Assembly (NCBI GenBank): GCA_001179505.1
Contig: CDMY01001064.1
Coordinates: 124,001 to 188,000, forward strand
Length of the DNA: 64,000 bases
Direction of reading: 5' to 3'
Origin: Vitrella brassicaformis
Lineage: Eukaryota; Sar; Vitrellaceae
In this document: piece by piece, positions 1 through 10,420 of the stretch
Position numbering within the stretch: position 1 is the first letter of the stretch
Layout of the letters: every line of letters begins with the position of its first letter
The notes under the pieces: generated by a model
What the model was told of the DNA's origin: nothing
Databases searched by the model: none
Seen by the model: only the letters and a program-made list of their open reading frames with translations
Translations under genes and position numbers: made by a program

Positions 1-75
1 ACACACACACCGTCTATCCACCTGCGGCCATTCATTATGTGCGCATGCGGTGGTGTGTCGCTTCCTGTCCTGCAG

Positions 76-1324
76 GCGAACAGTTCGGAGGAGATTGAGA
101 CCGTCTGCATCGTCGACACACTCAGACGAGCTGGTGCGACGCATAGAAAGAGAAAAATCCCCAGTGGGCGGGCGGGATCTGGTTTGTGTGTTCATGTGTG
201 GTGCGTCCTATATGTGTGTGTGGTGTGCAGGTGCTGATGTGACGGTTGCCTCTGTGGAGGACTCGAAGCTGTGCGTCATGTCACGGAAAGTCAAAATGGT
301 CAGCCAGCTGCCACAGGCTCGCGCACACACATGGATGGAGACCATGTGTGCTCTTTCTGTGTGTGTGTGCAGGAGGCTGACGTGCTGATTGGGGAGTGCC
401 AGGGCCAAGACTGGGACTGCCTCGTGGTAGGTCCATACACACACTGCGCACACACGAGATGAGCCTCATGCCATCATGAGTGACATGCTCCCTCCCTCCC
501 TCCCCTCCCCGTGTTGCGCTGCAGCTCCCTGGCGGCATGCCCGGCGCCGTAATGACTATCAATGAACGAACCAACACACAGACGGATCGTTACCAAAGCA
601 ACGGGCTGTGTGTGTTCCTCCCTCCCTCCCCAGGAGAGCCTCTCCAAGTGTGCCGCGCTGACGGAGCTGCTCAAGACACAGAAACAAAAGGACAAACACT
701 ACGCCGGTAGGTACCTCGAGCAATCCATGTGTCCACATACAGCTAGCTCCCTTCACCGCCCATATTTATGCGATGGATGGATGGATGCAGCCATCTGCGC
801 CGCGCCCGCGGTGGTCTTGGCCGAGCATGGGCTGCTGGAGGGACACAAGGCAGTCTGGTGGGTGCGACAGACACACACAGAGAAGACGGCCACATCGCCA
901 GTATGCATATGTGTGTGTGTGTGTGTGTGTCTGTGGGTGTGGGTGTGTGCCATCAGCTATCCTAACCCTAAGTTCCAGGCGAAGCTGGGCAGCCCCGAAA
1001 AAGACCGAGTCTGCGTGTCGGGCAAATGTGGTGGGTGTTGATTGAACACGTGCTGATCTCTATTTGTCCTGTCTGCCTGCATTGCACTCTGTGTGTGTCG
1101 TGTGCGTCGATCTCTCAGTGACGTCGATCGGGCCCGGCTCGTCGCTGGAGTTTGCGTGCAAGCTGGTGGAGGTTAGTGAGCAAAGGGGACAGACAGACAG
1201 ATGGACGGAGAGAAGGGGGTGGGCCGAATGTGCTGCGTGTGCAACCCTCCTTCAGTTGCTGTTTGACAAGGAGGCGGCGGACAAGCAGCGTGACGCACTG
1301 CAGATGCCTGCTGCGGCCCGTTAG
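76..1324 (+). CDS. DJ-1/PARK7 family protein (DJ-1/PfpI), 5' partial
   Basis: Nine exons can be read in continuous frame: 76-133, 231-297, 373-426, 525-548, 634-706, 791-857, 957-1030, 1119-1171 and 1256-1324 (stop TAG). They give about 179 residues. The first coding exon with the start codon lies outside the window, because base 75 is an acceptor AG. Family hallmarks appear in order: SSEEIETVCIVDTLRRAGAD near the N-terminus, LPGGMPGA, the nucleophile-elbow segment AAICAAPAVVLAEHGLL with the reactive Cys, then GPGSSLEFACKLVE. Length and order match the roughly 190-residue DJ-1 proteins, which act as oxidative-stress sensors with glyoxalase/deglycase-type activity. Introns are short and mostly end in TG-rich tracts. 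Codons restored across each junction (for example TG|C giving the Cys of VCYPNPKF) support the splice choices. The family call is secure; the substrate is unknown. Confidence 0.93.
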
Positions 1325-1934
1325 CTGCCCGTAGCGACAAACCACTATCGCTTTCTCGTCAATTGCCAATTGAGTGGCCGGGCGGACTGGAGGTGTGGCA
1401 TAGAGTCGTTTTTCCCTGGCGTGAGTGGTGTGAGTGTCTCCCTCCCTCCCTCCCTCTGCCGGTTTTTGTGTCCATGTCTTGCCACAAGCTCGTGTAGTAG
1501 AAGAGGGAGGCTACGTGTGTGTGTGTGACCGGCGCAACTCATGACGACGCGGCGCATTCATGTGTGGTGTTCTCTCGATCCATGCGTTGCATTTGGTGGG
1601 GTCGGTGTGGTGTGGTGTGAGTGATGCGAGACCTTCCAAGTTCGATCCTCGATGGAATGAATCAATCATCCGGTTCCTGGTGGACATGTAGCCACACGGA
1701 GAGCCGCCCTCCATCCTCCCTCCACCCAGCTAGCACTGATGGCTGTCTGCTGGTCCATACGCCTGCCTACATTAACAAACCCACCTTGAACACGGAGAAA
1801 CACACCGCAACACAACCCGCCTGCCTCTGTACACATCCATCCATCCATCCAGCCATCGGTGTACAAGACAGCCAGCCACCAATTGCATTGCACTCCCTCC
1901 CAAACCAACAGCCATCTCGGCTTCAACTCAACCG
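1325..1934. other. Convergent intergenic region, no gene seen
   Basis: This stretch separates two convergent genes. It holds a CTCC-rich run near 1440-1455, a (TG)n run near 1515 and a (CCAT)n run near 1828-1850. Open frames cross it, but none has family-like content or splice continuity. Confidence 0.6.
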
Positions 1935-3932
1935 TCACTGGCGGCCCCCGCCACTGACGAGTCCGCCAGTGAGTTCGACGAGTTGTCTTTCCTCTGGCGT
2001 CATGGCTTCCCACGCGGGGCTGTTGGGCGCCAGCATGTTGCCCAAGTCCGGCTCCTCCTCCAGCTGCCGTCGACGGCCTGCACACATGACACATATGACG
2101 CCCATGGCATGGATGAGGGAGGCACAGCAAAGCAAACGGTTTGCTGTGCTGGTGCGTGACTGAACTGACCGAGTGCTGCGAGTCGTTTGTTGAGCGGCTT
2201 GACGACGTATTCGCCCAGGTTGCTGCCCTGCTTCTTGAGGAAGCCCCATATGAGCCACAGAACCAGCACGTAGGCCGCGGGGTACAGCGCCACCCAGAAC
2301 CACTGGGGACGATACCGCTCCTGAACCAACCAACACCCACACCCAATCACAAGCAGCACTGTGCCTGCCTGCCTGCTGGATACCATGGGTACTGACTGAC
2401 TGACCTTGCTCTCAAAGAATTCGATTTTGGTCATGTTTGGGTATTCGAACTGGACGAGGTCGAGGTAGGCGGGGAGACTCTTGACCATCAACCCGAACAA
2501 GTCAGACTCAGTCAGCACCAGCACCCTGCTGTTCTCCTTCAGCACCGCCCTGTGTGGGTATCATCACGTCAGTCACACGACCATCGCCAGCCAGTGGATC
2601 AGATCAGGTGAGGTGAGGTTTGTGTAGCCACGCACCTTTCATCGAACTTGTCTGCGAGTTTGGGGACTTCGTCGCCCAGGTGCCCCGATAAGAGTGCATG
2701 CCGCACATAGGCATGTACCTTGATGCACTCGTATTCGCAACTGACACACACACACACGCGCACATACACAACATCGACAGATACCATCCATGGCATCCAT
2801 ATTATGATGCACACCGGCGGGTGGGCCGACCTTTCTCCCCAAATGGCAGCGTACAGCTTGGGCGCTTTCCGCCTGATGTAGTCGGGTGTGTACTCCTTCT
2901 GGGCCTCCGGCTGTCACACACATACACGCACAGACAGACAGACAGACAGACAGTCCCAGACACAAACAACAAGTGGGTGAGGTCAGACGTGTGTGCGTGT
3001 GTGTATGTCGACTTACGGACATCCGGGGCGTATTGGCCAAGACCATGCCAAGCTCCATCTTACCCGTCACCTGCACACCACATATCGACACAAACACACG
3101 GCTCTGGCTGCGTGGGTGCGGTGTGTTGTGCGAAGGCCTGGCCGTGTGGAACATGTAGATGATGCGTACAATGACGCCCCGTGGGTCGTATAGGTTGTTC
3201 TCCTGTATGGCGAGTTGGCAGGACGCGGCCGACCTGCCCGTGCAGAAGTGGGGGATGCTGTCCACCATGCACTGCTGAATCGCTGGCGTCCACCATCCTG
3301 ACCGAGCGCGTTTACGCAGACAGACAGACAGACAGACAGACAGAGGGTGATCAATGGCGCGCACCACAGTGTCCTGGCTGGGGACTTACCGTATTGTTCA
3401 TTTCGGTCAAGGCACTTCTCCAGCTGGCAGACGCAAGCAAAGGCGGTGAGCCAACGACCCACGTGGATGATGATCATTCTCCATGCTTACCGATTCCGCC
3501 TTTCCAGCTGCCATGATCTCCTGAACAGACACCCACACAACATGAACACACATCTGCCAGGTCACAATGCCTTGCAACGCTGCTCACCGCCTGGTTGAAC
3601 GACGCCACGAGCTTGTCATAATCATGGCTGTGCAGGCCCAGGAGAACCAAGTCGGGCTTCTCCGCCTCTATCACCCGCCGCACCCCCTCGCCGTTGTTCG
3701 GGGCCTCCACGTTCTCAGGCAGCACTGACATGAGGGTCATCTTGACATTGATCCTGGAGGGCTCCTTGCCAAACGTTGCCACCCAGCTGTAGAAGGTGCG
3801 GCGACTCGACGGCAGCCGTGACGCATCTGGCCGTAATGGCATCTCCCTCAGTGCTGTGTCGTGCAGAAGGCAAGGGACAGATCTGCCGCAGCGGGATAGG
3901 CCTCGCCGGGATGGGCCGCAGAGGAGATTCAT
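1935..3932 (-). CDS. Predicted single-pass membrane protein, function unknown
   Basis: The model starts at the ATG at 3932 and runs through about nine exons to a TGA at 1935. The start encodes an Arg/Cys-rich leader (MNLLCGPSRRGLSRCGRS) that could be an organelle presequence. The first exon (3932-3588) contains EKPDLVLLGLHSHDYDKLV. Later exons at about 3520-3491, 3423-3390, 3297 and onward, 3053-3016, 2911-2830, 2740-2640, 2552-2404 and 2320-2170 stay in frame. Near the C-terminus comes a clear transmembrane helix (WFWVALYPAAYVLVLWLIWG), then a hydrophilic tail rich in Glu and Arg. I do not recognise the family. The phrase 'PD.V.L.L' faintly recalls TraB/PrgY-type proteins, but other TraB signatures are not visible. 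The intron around 3150-3070 is uncertain because the frame is also open through it. Confidence 0.6.
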
Positions 3933-4227
3933 CGACAGGAGCTGACACTGCTGGCCTTCCCGTGTCAAGCAGGACAGTGTCGGAAGTGTGGAGCTTTCAT
4001 TTTTCTCTTGCGAGCTAAGCTGGCACAGGGAATGGATTCAACCAATGGCATCTTCGACAGAAAATGCGCCGCCACTTCCGTTAGGTCAAGAAGACCGTGA
4101 TGGGAAGTTCTGCTTTCTGAGCTATGTTGTGGAATTTGGTAACAGCGTGTGTTTTGGGTCGTCAGAGTCACCGCACGCACACAACGGATGGCCGCCTGGA
4201 CTGTCACGTGGAGATGTGTAGAATACA

Positions 4228-4255
4228 TCCACAAATATAAAGCGTAGGCAGCAAT
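4228..4255 (-). promoter_or_regulatory. TATA-like promoter motif upstream of the gene at 3932
   Basis: On the minus strand the sequence reads CTGCCTAC, two bases, then TTTATATTTG. Nearly the same arrangement recurs at 5284-5257 and 37806-37788, each upstream of a minus-strand start codon. The spacing to the ATG at 3932 is about 300 bases. Calling it a core promoter element is inference from recurrence and position. Confidence 0.4.
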
Positions 4256-4321
4256 ATGAGCGGAGTGCATCCGCCACCCCCTCCTTGCAAATCTCCCACC
4301 TCTCCTGGCAGTCGGGCCCTC

Positions 4322-5140
4322 GAGGGTCACCCGATAGCCGGGCCCGTGTCGCCGCCACCACTCAGCCTGCCCCGTCTTGGTGTTGGTCTACCAGCCCTGA
4401 AGGGAAGGACACACACGATTTGATTGACACAGAGATTGCAATTGTATGCTTGGACAGTGAGCGCACCTGCTCCGTCACGCCGAGCCTCGCCGCCTCCACC
4501 ACGTAGTAATACTTCGGGAACTCAGGCGAGCCGGGCCCAAAGAGGGGTTTCTGCATGACAGTCGACAGCAGGCGAACAGGCAGATGAGCAGGTCCACTGG
4601 ACGTGGTGCGAAGTATGCTTACGCCTATGAAGTCGTATTGCTCTTCTGGGGCGACCTTGCTCCAGGCGGTGGTGCGGGGCTCTGAATCATGCATGTGTAC
4701 AAGTATGAGGCCACCGCCTGGCTGCATTGCTGTGTGCTGACTCACCACGTAGATGTTGTGGTCGTACTGCCACCGCCTGCCCTCGTGGCCCACCACACCA
4801 TAGGCCTCGTTGATGGCCTGGGCCTCTTTGGTGGAGGTGGCGGCGTGGGCGGGCTGGCCGTGCTGCTGCTGCTTGTCCGGGTGGCACCTCTGCAAACACA
4901 CACATGAAGAAACAAAGAGAGGGAGAGAGACAGAGAGAGAGAGAGGCAGGCAGACAGAGAGACAGACAGACAATAGCTCATGGAGATTCAACTACGTTGA
5001 GAGACGCTGCACTGACTGTCACAGTGACTGACCTGCAGGAGTGCGTCTCGCGCCTTTTTGATGTCCGCCGGGGTAGCGGCCGGGACGGCGCCCAGCGTCG
5101 CATAGTACCCTTTTGGGTCGCTCACGCTCACTGCGGCCAT
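4322..5140 (-). CDS. J-domain (DnaJ-like) protein
   Basis: The start is the ATG at 5140. Exon 1 (5140-5033) gives DPKGYYATLGAVPAATPADI and the first J-domain helices. Exon 2 (4889-4746) opens with RCHPDKQQQHG, which carries the diagnostic HPD loop that stimulates Hsp70 ATPase, and goes on to AINEAYGVVGHEGRRWQYD, the usual J-domain end. Exons 3 (4679-4623, PRTTAWSKVAPEEQYDFIG) and 4 (4550-4467, PGSPEFPKYYYVVEAARLG) follow in phase 0. A fifth exon from about 4387 reads TNTKTGQAEWWRRHGPGYRV; its end is uncertain and may fall before the promoter-like motif at 4255. No Gly/Phe or zinc-binding region follows, so this is a small type III J-protein. The Hsp70 partner and compartment cannot be told from the sequence. 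Confidence 0.8.
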
Positions 5141-5210
5141 GTTTCTCTCTCGCCGTCTCTCTGCTGTCTGATGTCGCAGCGTAGCGGAAAATGAAAGCAC
5201 GAGCCCCAAG

Positions 5211-5284
5211 ATATAAGATGCAGACAACGATGGTCGTGGCCCGGAGAAAGAGAAGAGACATCCGCAAATATAGAATGTAGGCAG
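5211..5284 (-). promoter_or_regulatory. Two TATA-like motifs upstream of the J-domain gene
   Basis: On the minus strand one motif reads CTGCCTACATTCTATATTTG (5284-5257 region) and a weaker second one reads TTGTCTGCATCTTATATC (about 5231-5212). They lie 70-145 bases before the ATG at 5140 and resemble the motifs at 4255 and 37806. The promoter role is inferred. Confidence 0.4.
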
Positions 5285-5427
5285 CCATCTGCACAAGAGA
5301 GACACAAACATCAGGTCCACCTACTTCCACACGCTTGCTCCATGACACCAGCCCGCACAAACGAGTCGGGCTGGTCTTGCTGTCTGCTTAAGGCATCCGT
5401 ACCTTCACTCCGGCGGCTCTCATGCAT

Positions 5428-6200
5428 CACTTACACACCGCGCAGGCGCAACGCGTGCACCAAAGTGTTGCGCAGAACCCTCTCGCCTGCAAGCACAGTC
5501 CATGGCACACAACGTACAGATGTAACCCATCGCCCGTCATGTGCGGGAACCTGGAAGTAGTAGTGGTTGTCGCCTTTGGTCTTTCCGTCCTCCTCGGCCA
5601 GCTGGTGGGCGCGCCGGCGCTTGCTGAACGACATGACACACACGCAGACAAACCAAAGGCCGAGTTCAGTGATCATCAATGTGGCGTCTCGGTAGGTGTG
5701 CTCGTCCTCACGACTCCTGGAACTCGGCCTCGCTCGTGTTGGCCATGGCCAGCAGCTCCCGCTGGACGTCCAGCCGGGCCTGCGTGAAATGCATTGTCAG
5801 CCTCTGTGTCTCTTTCTGTGTCTGTTTCTGTGTCTGTGTGCCTGTCACCTCGTCGTAGTAGTCCTCCACCGGTTTGTTCGCGGGGTCCGCCAGCTTCATC
5901 GTAAAGGCCCGCGTCGTAAACCTGGCAGCCAAAGATAGAGAGAGAGAGAAGACGCATAAGACATTGATTGATCAATGGAAGCACTCGGTGAGACAGCTGA
6001 GTGATGTGTGTAGTGGCGCCCCTGACATGTCGTCGAAGGTGCGGCCCAGTCGGGTATCTGCATGTCACTCACACACATGCTCTGTGTGTCGCTGTGTCGC
6101 TGACTGCTCGGCCTCTCTGTGCATGCGCCCTTACCGTCAGCAATCCCCCCAGCAGTTTGCTCTTCCCCCTTGAAGAAAGCCCCCAGCAGCTTCAGCGGCG
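5428..6200 (-). CDS. Exons of unknown protein downstream of the CCCH locus
   Basis: Consecutive minus-strand exons splice in frame: 6200-6135 (PLKLLGAFFKGEEQTAGGIA), about 6069-6035 (RLGRTFDDM), about 5921-5850 (FTTRAFTMKLADPANKPVED), about 5779-5708 (ARLDVQRELLAMANTSEAEF) and about 5632-5558 (SKRRRAHQLAEEDGKTKGDN). The reading either stops at 5708 or, with the donor just before that stop, continues to a stop near 5428. Whether these exons belong to the CCCH zinc-finger gene upstream is unresolved. That gene reaches a stop at 6263, and the phase does not carry over at the obvious splice site. No domain is recognised. The basic KRRR stretch could be a nuclear signal. Confidence 0.45.
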
Positions 6201-6262
6201 CTGCATGGCAGATGGATGGCACAGGAATGTTGACGTCGGCCAGGGATGTCTCAGTGTGTGTC

Positions 6263-7480
6263 TTACTCGTCGCGTTTCTTCTTCCTGTTCTCCCTGTTCC
6301 TCTTGCCCCGCTGCTTGGCAGAAGGGCAGGTGCGGCCCTTGGTGGCCTGCCTCTGCTGGCGGCTCGGTGCCTCGCGCAACTCCCCCTCGCCGTGCGCATA
6401 CGGGCACTGCAATGGAAACACCGTGCAACGCACGCACCAGACTACAAACAGTGCAAATGAGCTCAGGGACGTCTCACCATGGCCTGCGAGCAGCCCCTCC
6501 CGCTCATGAAGTCCCGGCAGAGCTGCGTCTTGTGCATCAGGGCGAAGAAACGTTTGTTGCCGTTCCTGCAAAGGGATCAAGTTGTGCCGCTCATTCCATT
6601 CATTGCACATCAGTGCAAAGCGGCTCCTCACCTCCCTCCGCTGGGGCTTGTTGATGGCCGGCGCCACCTGATGCCGTCCGTTGCTCGACATTTCCCACCA
6701 AAATTGCGACATCGTCCCACTATGCCGTCGAGGCAATGCATTGGGTGCAGATGTCTGAGTGATGACGATTCTACAATCTGCAACACCGACACACAACACA
6801 CACATGGCAGGCAGTGCACGAGTGCGTGCATCGTGAAATTGTCTTTTCTACCGGCCATTTGTCATGGCATGACATGGATCCTCACCTGCTGATGCCCGCG
6901 CTGATCTGCATCGAGTTGCTCATTGCCGCAGCCGCACCCTAAATCGAAACCATACACACAAGTGTCCGGTGAACGAGCGTGTGTGTCAAGTGCATCGACG
7001 TACCTGAAGACGATACGGTGCCCATGGCGGCAAGCAGACGTCGCACAGGCCACGAGAGAAGGCGCACCCACCGACACAGATCGGTATCCTGCGTCACCAG
7101 GGTATCACGGAACACAGCAGATCTGCGTGATAGAAGGCAAGCAAAGCGGACCAAACTTCGTCTTTCTGAAGCACTCGCTCCGCCATGGTGAGGTGGTTGG
7201 TGCGGCTCTCCCCGCCCCATGGCCCTGTCGGCCAACACCTCGTGGATGTTCAACGAGATGCATGCCTGCACACACATACGTCGCTATGCGCATGCACACT
7301 GCTTTCCCTCTCTTTCCCTCACATATATTCCGCAATGAGGCTCACCTTGACCATGCGGCTCCTGCTGTCGGCCACGCGCCTTAAGGACGCCTTGAGAGGG
7401 GTGAAAGGCGTCAGAGGCACTCTGGGGGTGCCGGTGGGAATGAGGCGGACACAGAAGAGGGGCACCGACCGGGTGTGTGT
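6263..7480 (-). CDS. CCCH-type zinc-finger protein (gene model uncertain)
   Basis: Two adjacent exons encode a clear C-x8-C-x4-C-x3-H finger: LMHKTQLCRDFMSGRGCSQAM (about 6569-6478) joins CPYAHGEGELREAP at about 6410, with the intron between finger Cys 2 and Cys 3. CCCH fingers usually bind RNA. After the finger comes a very basic tail (KRNRENRKKKRDE) that ends at a TAA at 6263, which looks like a nuclear signal. Upstream exons compatible in phase lie at about 6754-6632, 6939-6889, 7266-7009 (ISLNIHEVLADRAMGRGEPH) and 7480-7345 (TPLKASLRRVADSRSRMVK). The true start was not found and may lie beyond 7480. The exon at 6754-6632 also has a rival frame (MSQFWWEMSSNGRHQVAP) that looks more protein-like but does not splice into the finger. 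Confidence 0.55.
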
Positions 7481-7993
7481 TTGTGTGAGGGCCGTGAGGT
7501 CGTCTGTGAGGATGGCGCCAGAGACATGATGCGAGGGGCTGGGTGGGATGAGAAAGGGTTAGGCGGTGGGAGGGCGGCGGGCTGCTGGGCGGGCGACAAG
7601 AGGGGGTAGGAGCTGGATGGGCGTGTGTATAGAATGCCCTCAAGCAAGCCTCAGAGAGGCCGCGAGGGCTGTGGGAATGCCCGCAAACTGTGCACGCAGG
7701 CACACTGCAGGCGGTGAATGCCCTCGCAACCCCTCACTTCCGAAGGAGAAAAGGGGGCGAGGGCCACGCCCATCGTAGTCTACCCGTTGCCTTGCTTCCT
7801 GACAACAAAGAAAAGACCAATGTTGACGGAATGCGTGCATAGCCATATCTCTTGATCGATCACTCTGTCACTGGCCTGGTCAGCCATCGGCTGCTGCAGT
7901 GCAACCCAATGGCCGCTGAAGGCCCTGGAGAACCTGAAAGCAACGGAGGAAAGGACAGTTCACAGCGAGACACACTTGTTGGCCTACAATCTG
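7481..7993. other. Region without a confident gene
   Basis: The minus strand of 7480-7650 may hold further Pro/Ser-rich 5' exons of the CCCH locus. The rest, up to the kinase stop at 7994, shows nothing I can support. Confidence 0.4.
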
Positions 7994-9586
7994 TCATTCA
8001 TGTGCATACCACGGGTGTCGCAGGATCGTATCATAGTTCAGTGTGTGGGGCCGACGGGTGAGGGTGTCGTAGAGGTCATAGGCCTCTGGGCTAGCCAGGG
8101 GCCGCTGTAGACAGCACAGCCAGCCAGCAGAGGCAACACGAACAATGGACATAGATGAGTGGATGAATGGAGCTTGTTCTGTGACATAAAAGTGGGTGCA
8201 GCAGCCGCGTCGCTTGTGCGGCCCGTACAGCAACTCACCCATGACCGACCTGCGAGACAAAAGAACACAACCAATTGGGGAGGTGCAGCGAGGCAATTAT
8301 CGTAGAGCGCGTTACCCTAGCCCCCTAATGTCCATGATCTCGCCATGCCTCAGCCTCTTCTCGGGCATCATGAAATCCTGGCTGTCTTCTGCTCTTCATA
8401 CGCTGAAGTACCATCCTCCTCATCTTTGCCCTACCTCCGCAGCAAACGCGCTTCCCCAACCGATGAGCTTGAGCGGAGGCGTCGACCCGTCCCGCCCTGT
8501 CCTCCACCTGATGTTGGCCGCTTTCAGATCCCTGCGACACGACACCAACCATGACAGCCAGACTTTTGCTGCCTTGCGAATGGCGTTTTATGTCCAACGG
8601 ACCTGTGAGTAACCTTGGCCTTGTGCAGCAGCTCTCGAAGAAAGAGGACCAGGGGGAAGAGCACCTCTTTGGCCTCCTGCTCACTGATGAGGGAGCGGCC
8701 CAATGGCGTCTTCCGGGAGGTCTTACCCGTACATCTCCATCTCCAGGAAGACACTGTCGTTGCTCTTGGGGATGCGGCCCTTCTTCGGACGAGCATCCAG
8801 CTGCAAGACACACCAAACAAGGCAGGTTTCGACCCAGTGTGCAGAGAAAAGCTGCTCCTACGGTGACGCCAGGGGCGTCTGTCTGTTTGTCTGTCTGTGT
8901 GCGGCCTATTTGTCGAATACGAATTGCGACAGAGTCTTGGCGGAGTGCCGCAGGGCCAGCACATACCGCCGCGCAGTAACGATCTGGTTGCTGATGGAGT
9001 CCCAGAAGGTGTGATACTCTTCACCATCCGACCCCACGGCCAACACAAAGTGGCTGAAGTTGCAGGCCTATGTTGGACCGAGATTCTGGCCTGCATACAC
9101 ATCACACACCACTCTTTCCACACACACCACACACACACACACAGGGCGTGCCCCTCTCCCCCCTCACCCACCACACTGATGTTGTCTGGTGTTGCTTTGA
9201 AGTACCGCAGGACGACCTCCTCACCGAGCGCCTGCAGCTCGTTGCCGATGCGCCGCTCGTCGGTGGGCAGCTTCTTTAGTGCCTGCATCTCGCCCCTCGT
9301 CCCTTCCGATGCGGTGCCCGTGTTGGTGCCGCAGAGGCGCCGCTCCGCTTGAAACATCTTCAAACAAAAGAAAGATACCACATTCAGAGATGGCCAAGCG
9401 CTGTAATCTTTGTGCTGTAGTAGCAGCAGCTGTACCACTGAGCCGCTGACTGCTAGGTCTCCCCTGTCCAGCCGAGGGCGGTGGGCGGTGGGCCGTGTTG
9501 AAGAAGATGGTGGGCTCTTCGTCGTCTCCGATGTCCACAATGACGATGCAGCTGTCGTGAGGGCTCTCCGGGACAGGCTGCAACAT
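7994..9586 (-). CDS. Divergent protein kinase or pseudokinase
   Basis: Exons read in continuous phase: 9586-about 9430 (start MLQPVPESPHDSC), 9357-9172, 9067-8921, 8800-8727, 8683-8603, 8531-8435, 8377-8316, 8250-about 8188 and 8104-7994 (stop TGA). The catalytic loop THRDLKAANIRW is assembled exactly across the 8603/8531 junction and keeps the catalytic Asp and Asn. The DFG motif is replaced: PLKLIGWGSAFAAE has Gly where the metal-binding Asp should be. A subdomain IX-like segment (MDIRGLGSVMGELLYG) and a final ILRHPWY complete the fold. A glycine-rich loop is not obvious. The adjacent decayed copy still has DWG, as in CK2, so the Asp loss appears specific to this copy. The likely reading is a pseudokinase or weak kinase. 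The 43-base intron at 8726-8684 is unusually short and the first exon's end is uncertain. Confidence 0.7.
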
Positions 9587-10420
9587 GAAATCCTGCCATC
9601 GGCAGCCATCCAATGCACGTCCGCACATCCCCCCTGCTCGTCTTTCCCCTACCTCCGCAGCAAAGGCGTTTCCCCAATCGATCAGCTTCAGCAAAGACGT
9701 CGTCCCGTCTCCCTTGTCCTCCACCTGATGTTGGCCGCCTTCGAATCCCTGCAACAAAACACCAACCACAACAGCCAGAAATCTACTGCTTTGGGAATCG
9801 TATTTTGTTCTCAACAGATCTGTGAGCAACCTTGGCCTTGTGCAGCAGCCCTCGAAGGCAAAGGACCAGGGGGAAGAGCATCTCTTTGGCCTCCTGCTCA
9901 CTGATGAGGGAGCGGCCCGACGGCGTCCTCCTGGAGGCACAGTAGCGCTGCAGCTCTAGCTCGTAGATCTTCATCTCCAAGAAGACACCGTCGTTGCTCG
10001 TGTGGACCCACCGTCATCGAAAGAGAAAGATGTACCAATACAATACAATAAATACACCCAGGCGTTGCTCGAAGCACACCCTCGGGCCGCACCTCTATCG
10101 AATCAGAGAGACACACACCCGTGCCCCTGCTGCTGCCGTTGCCCCTCAGAGGCAAGGAGTGTGAGGAGCTGGTGCTCTTCCTCCCTCTTCATGAGCGCAT
10201 GCAGCTCGTTGCCGTCGATGCGACGCTGGTCGGTGGGCAGCTTCTTTAGTGCCCGCATCTCGCCTCTCGTCCCCTCCGATGCGGTGCCCGTGTTGGTGCC
10301 GCAGAGGCGCCGCTCCGCTTGAAACACCTGCAAACAAAAGAAAGATACCACACTCAGAGGTGGCCAAGCGCTGTAATCTTTGTGCTGTAGTAGCAGCAGC
10401 TGTACCACTGAGCCGCTGAC
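8522..10420. repeat. Tandem duplication of the kinase unit (about 1 kb period)
   Basis: Long segments recur in the same orientation. Bases 8522-8763 match 9742-9998, and 9186-9450 match 10180-10425, including intronic sequence around the exon that starts TTTCAAGCGGAGCGGCGCC. Both coding and intron parts are similar, which fits a recent local duplication rather than a retrocopy. Confidence 0.75.

Noticed and set aside
959-973. CCTAACCCTAAG as a telomere repeat
   Set aside because: It lies in a confirmed DJ-1 exon and encodes YPNPK.
1666-2346. 226-residue minus-strand frame at the end of the membrane-protein gene
   Set aside because: It runs through intron and 3' flank. The spliced exons in another frame give the transmembrane helix and a phase-consistent stop at 1935.
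3319-3342. Arrays of GACA/CAGA and CCAT units as possible CRISPR or satellite arrays
   Set aside because: Units are 4 bases with no unique spacers, so they are ordinary microsatellites in a eukaryotic genome.
8522-10420. Kinase-unit repeats as a transposon with long repeats
   Set aside because: They are direct, gene-structured repeats with introns, without terminal inverted repeats, target-site duplication or transposase. Gene duplication is sufficient.
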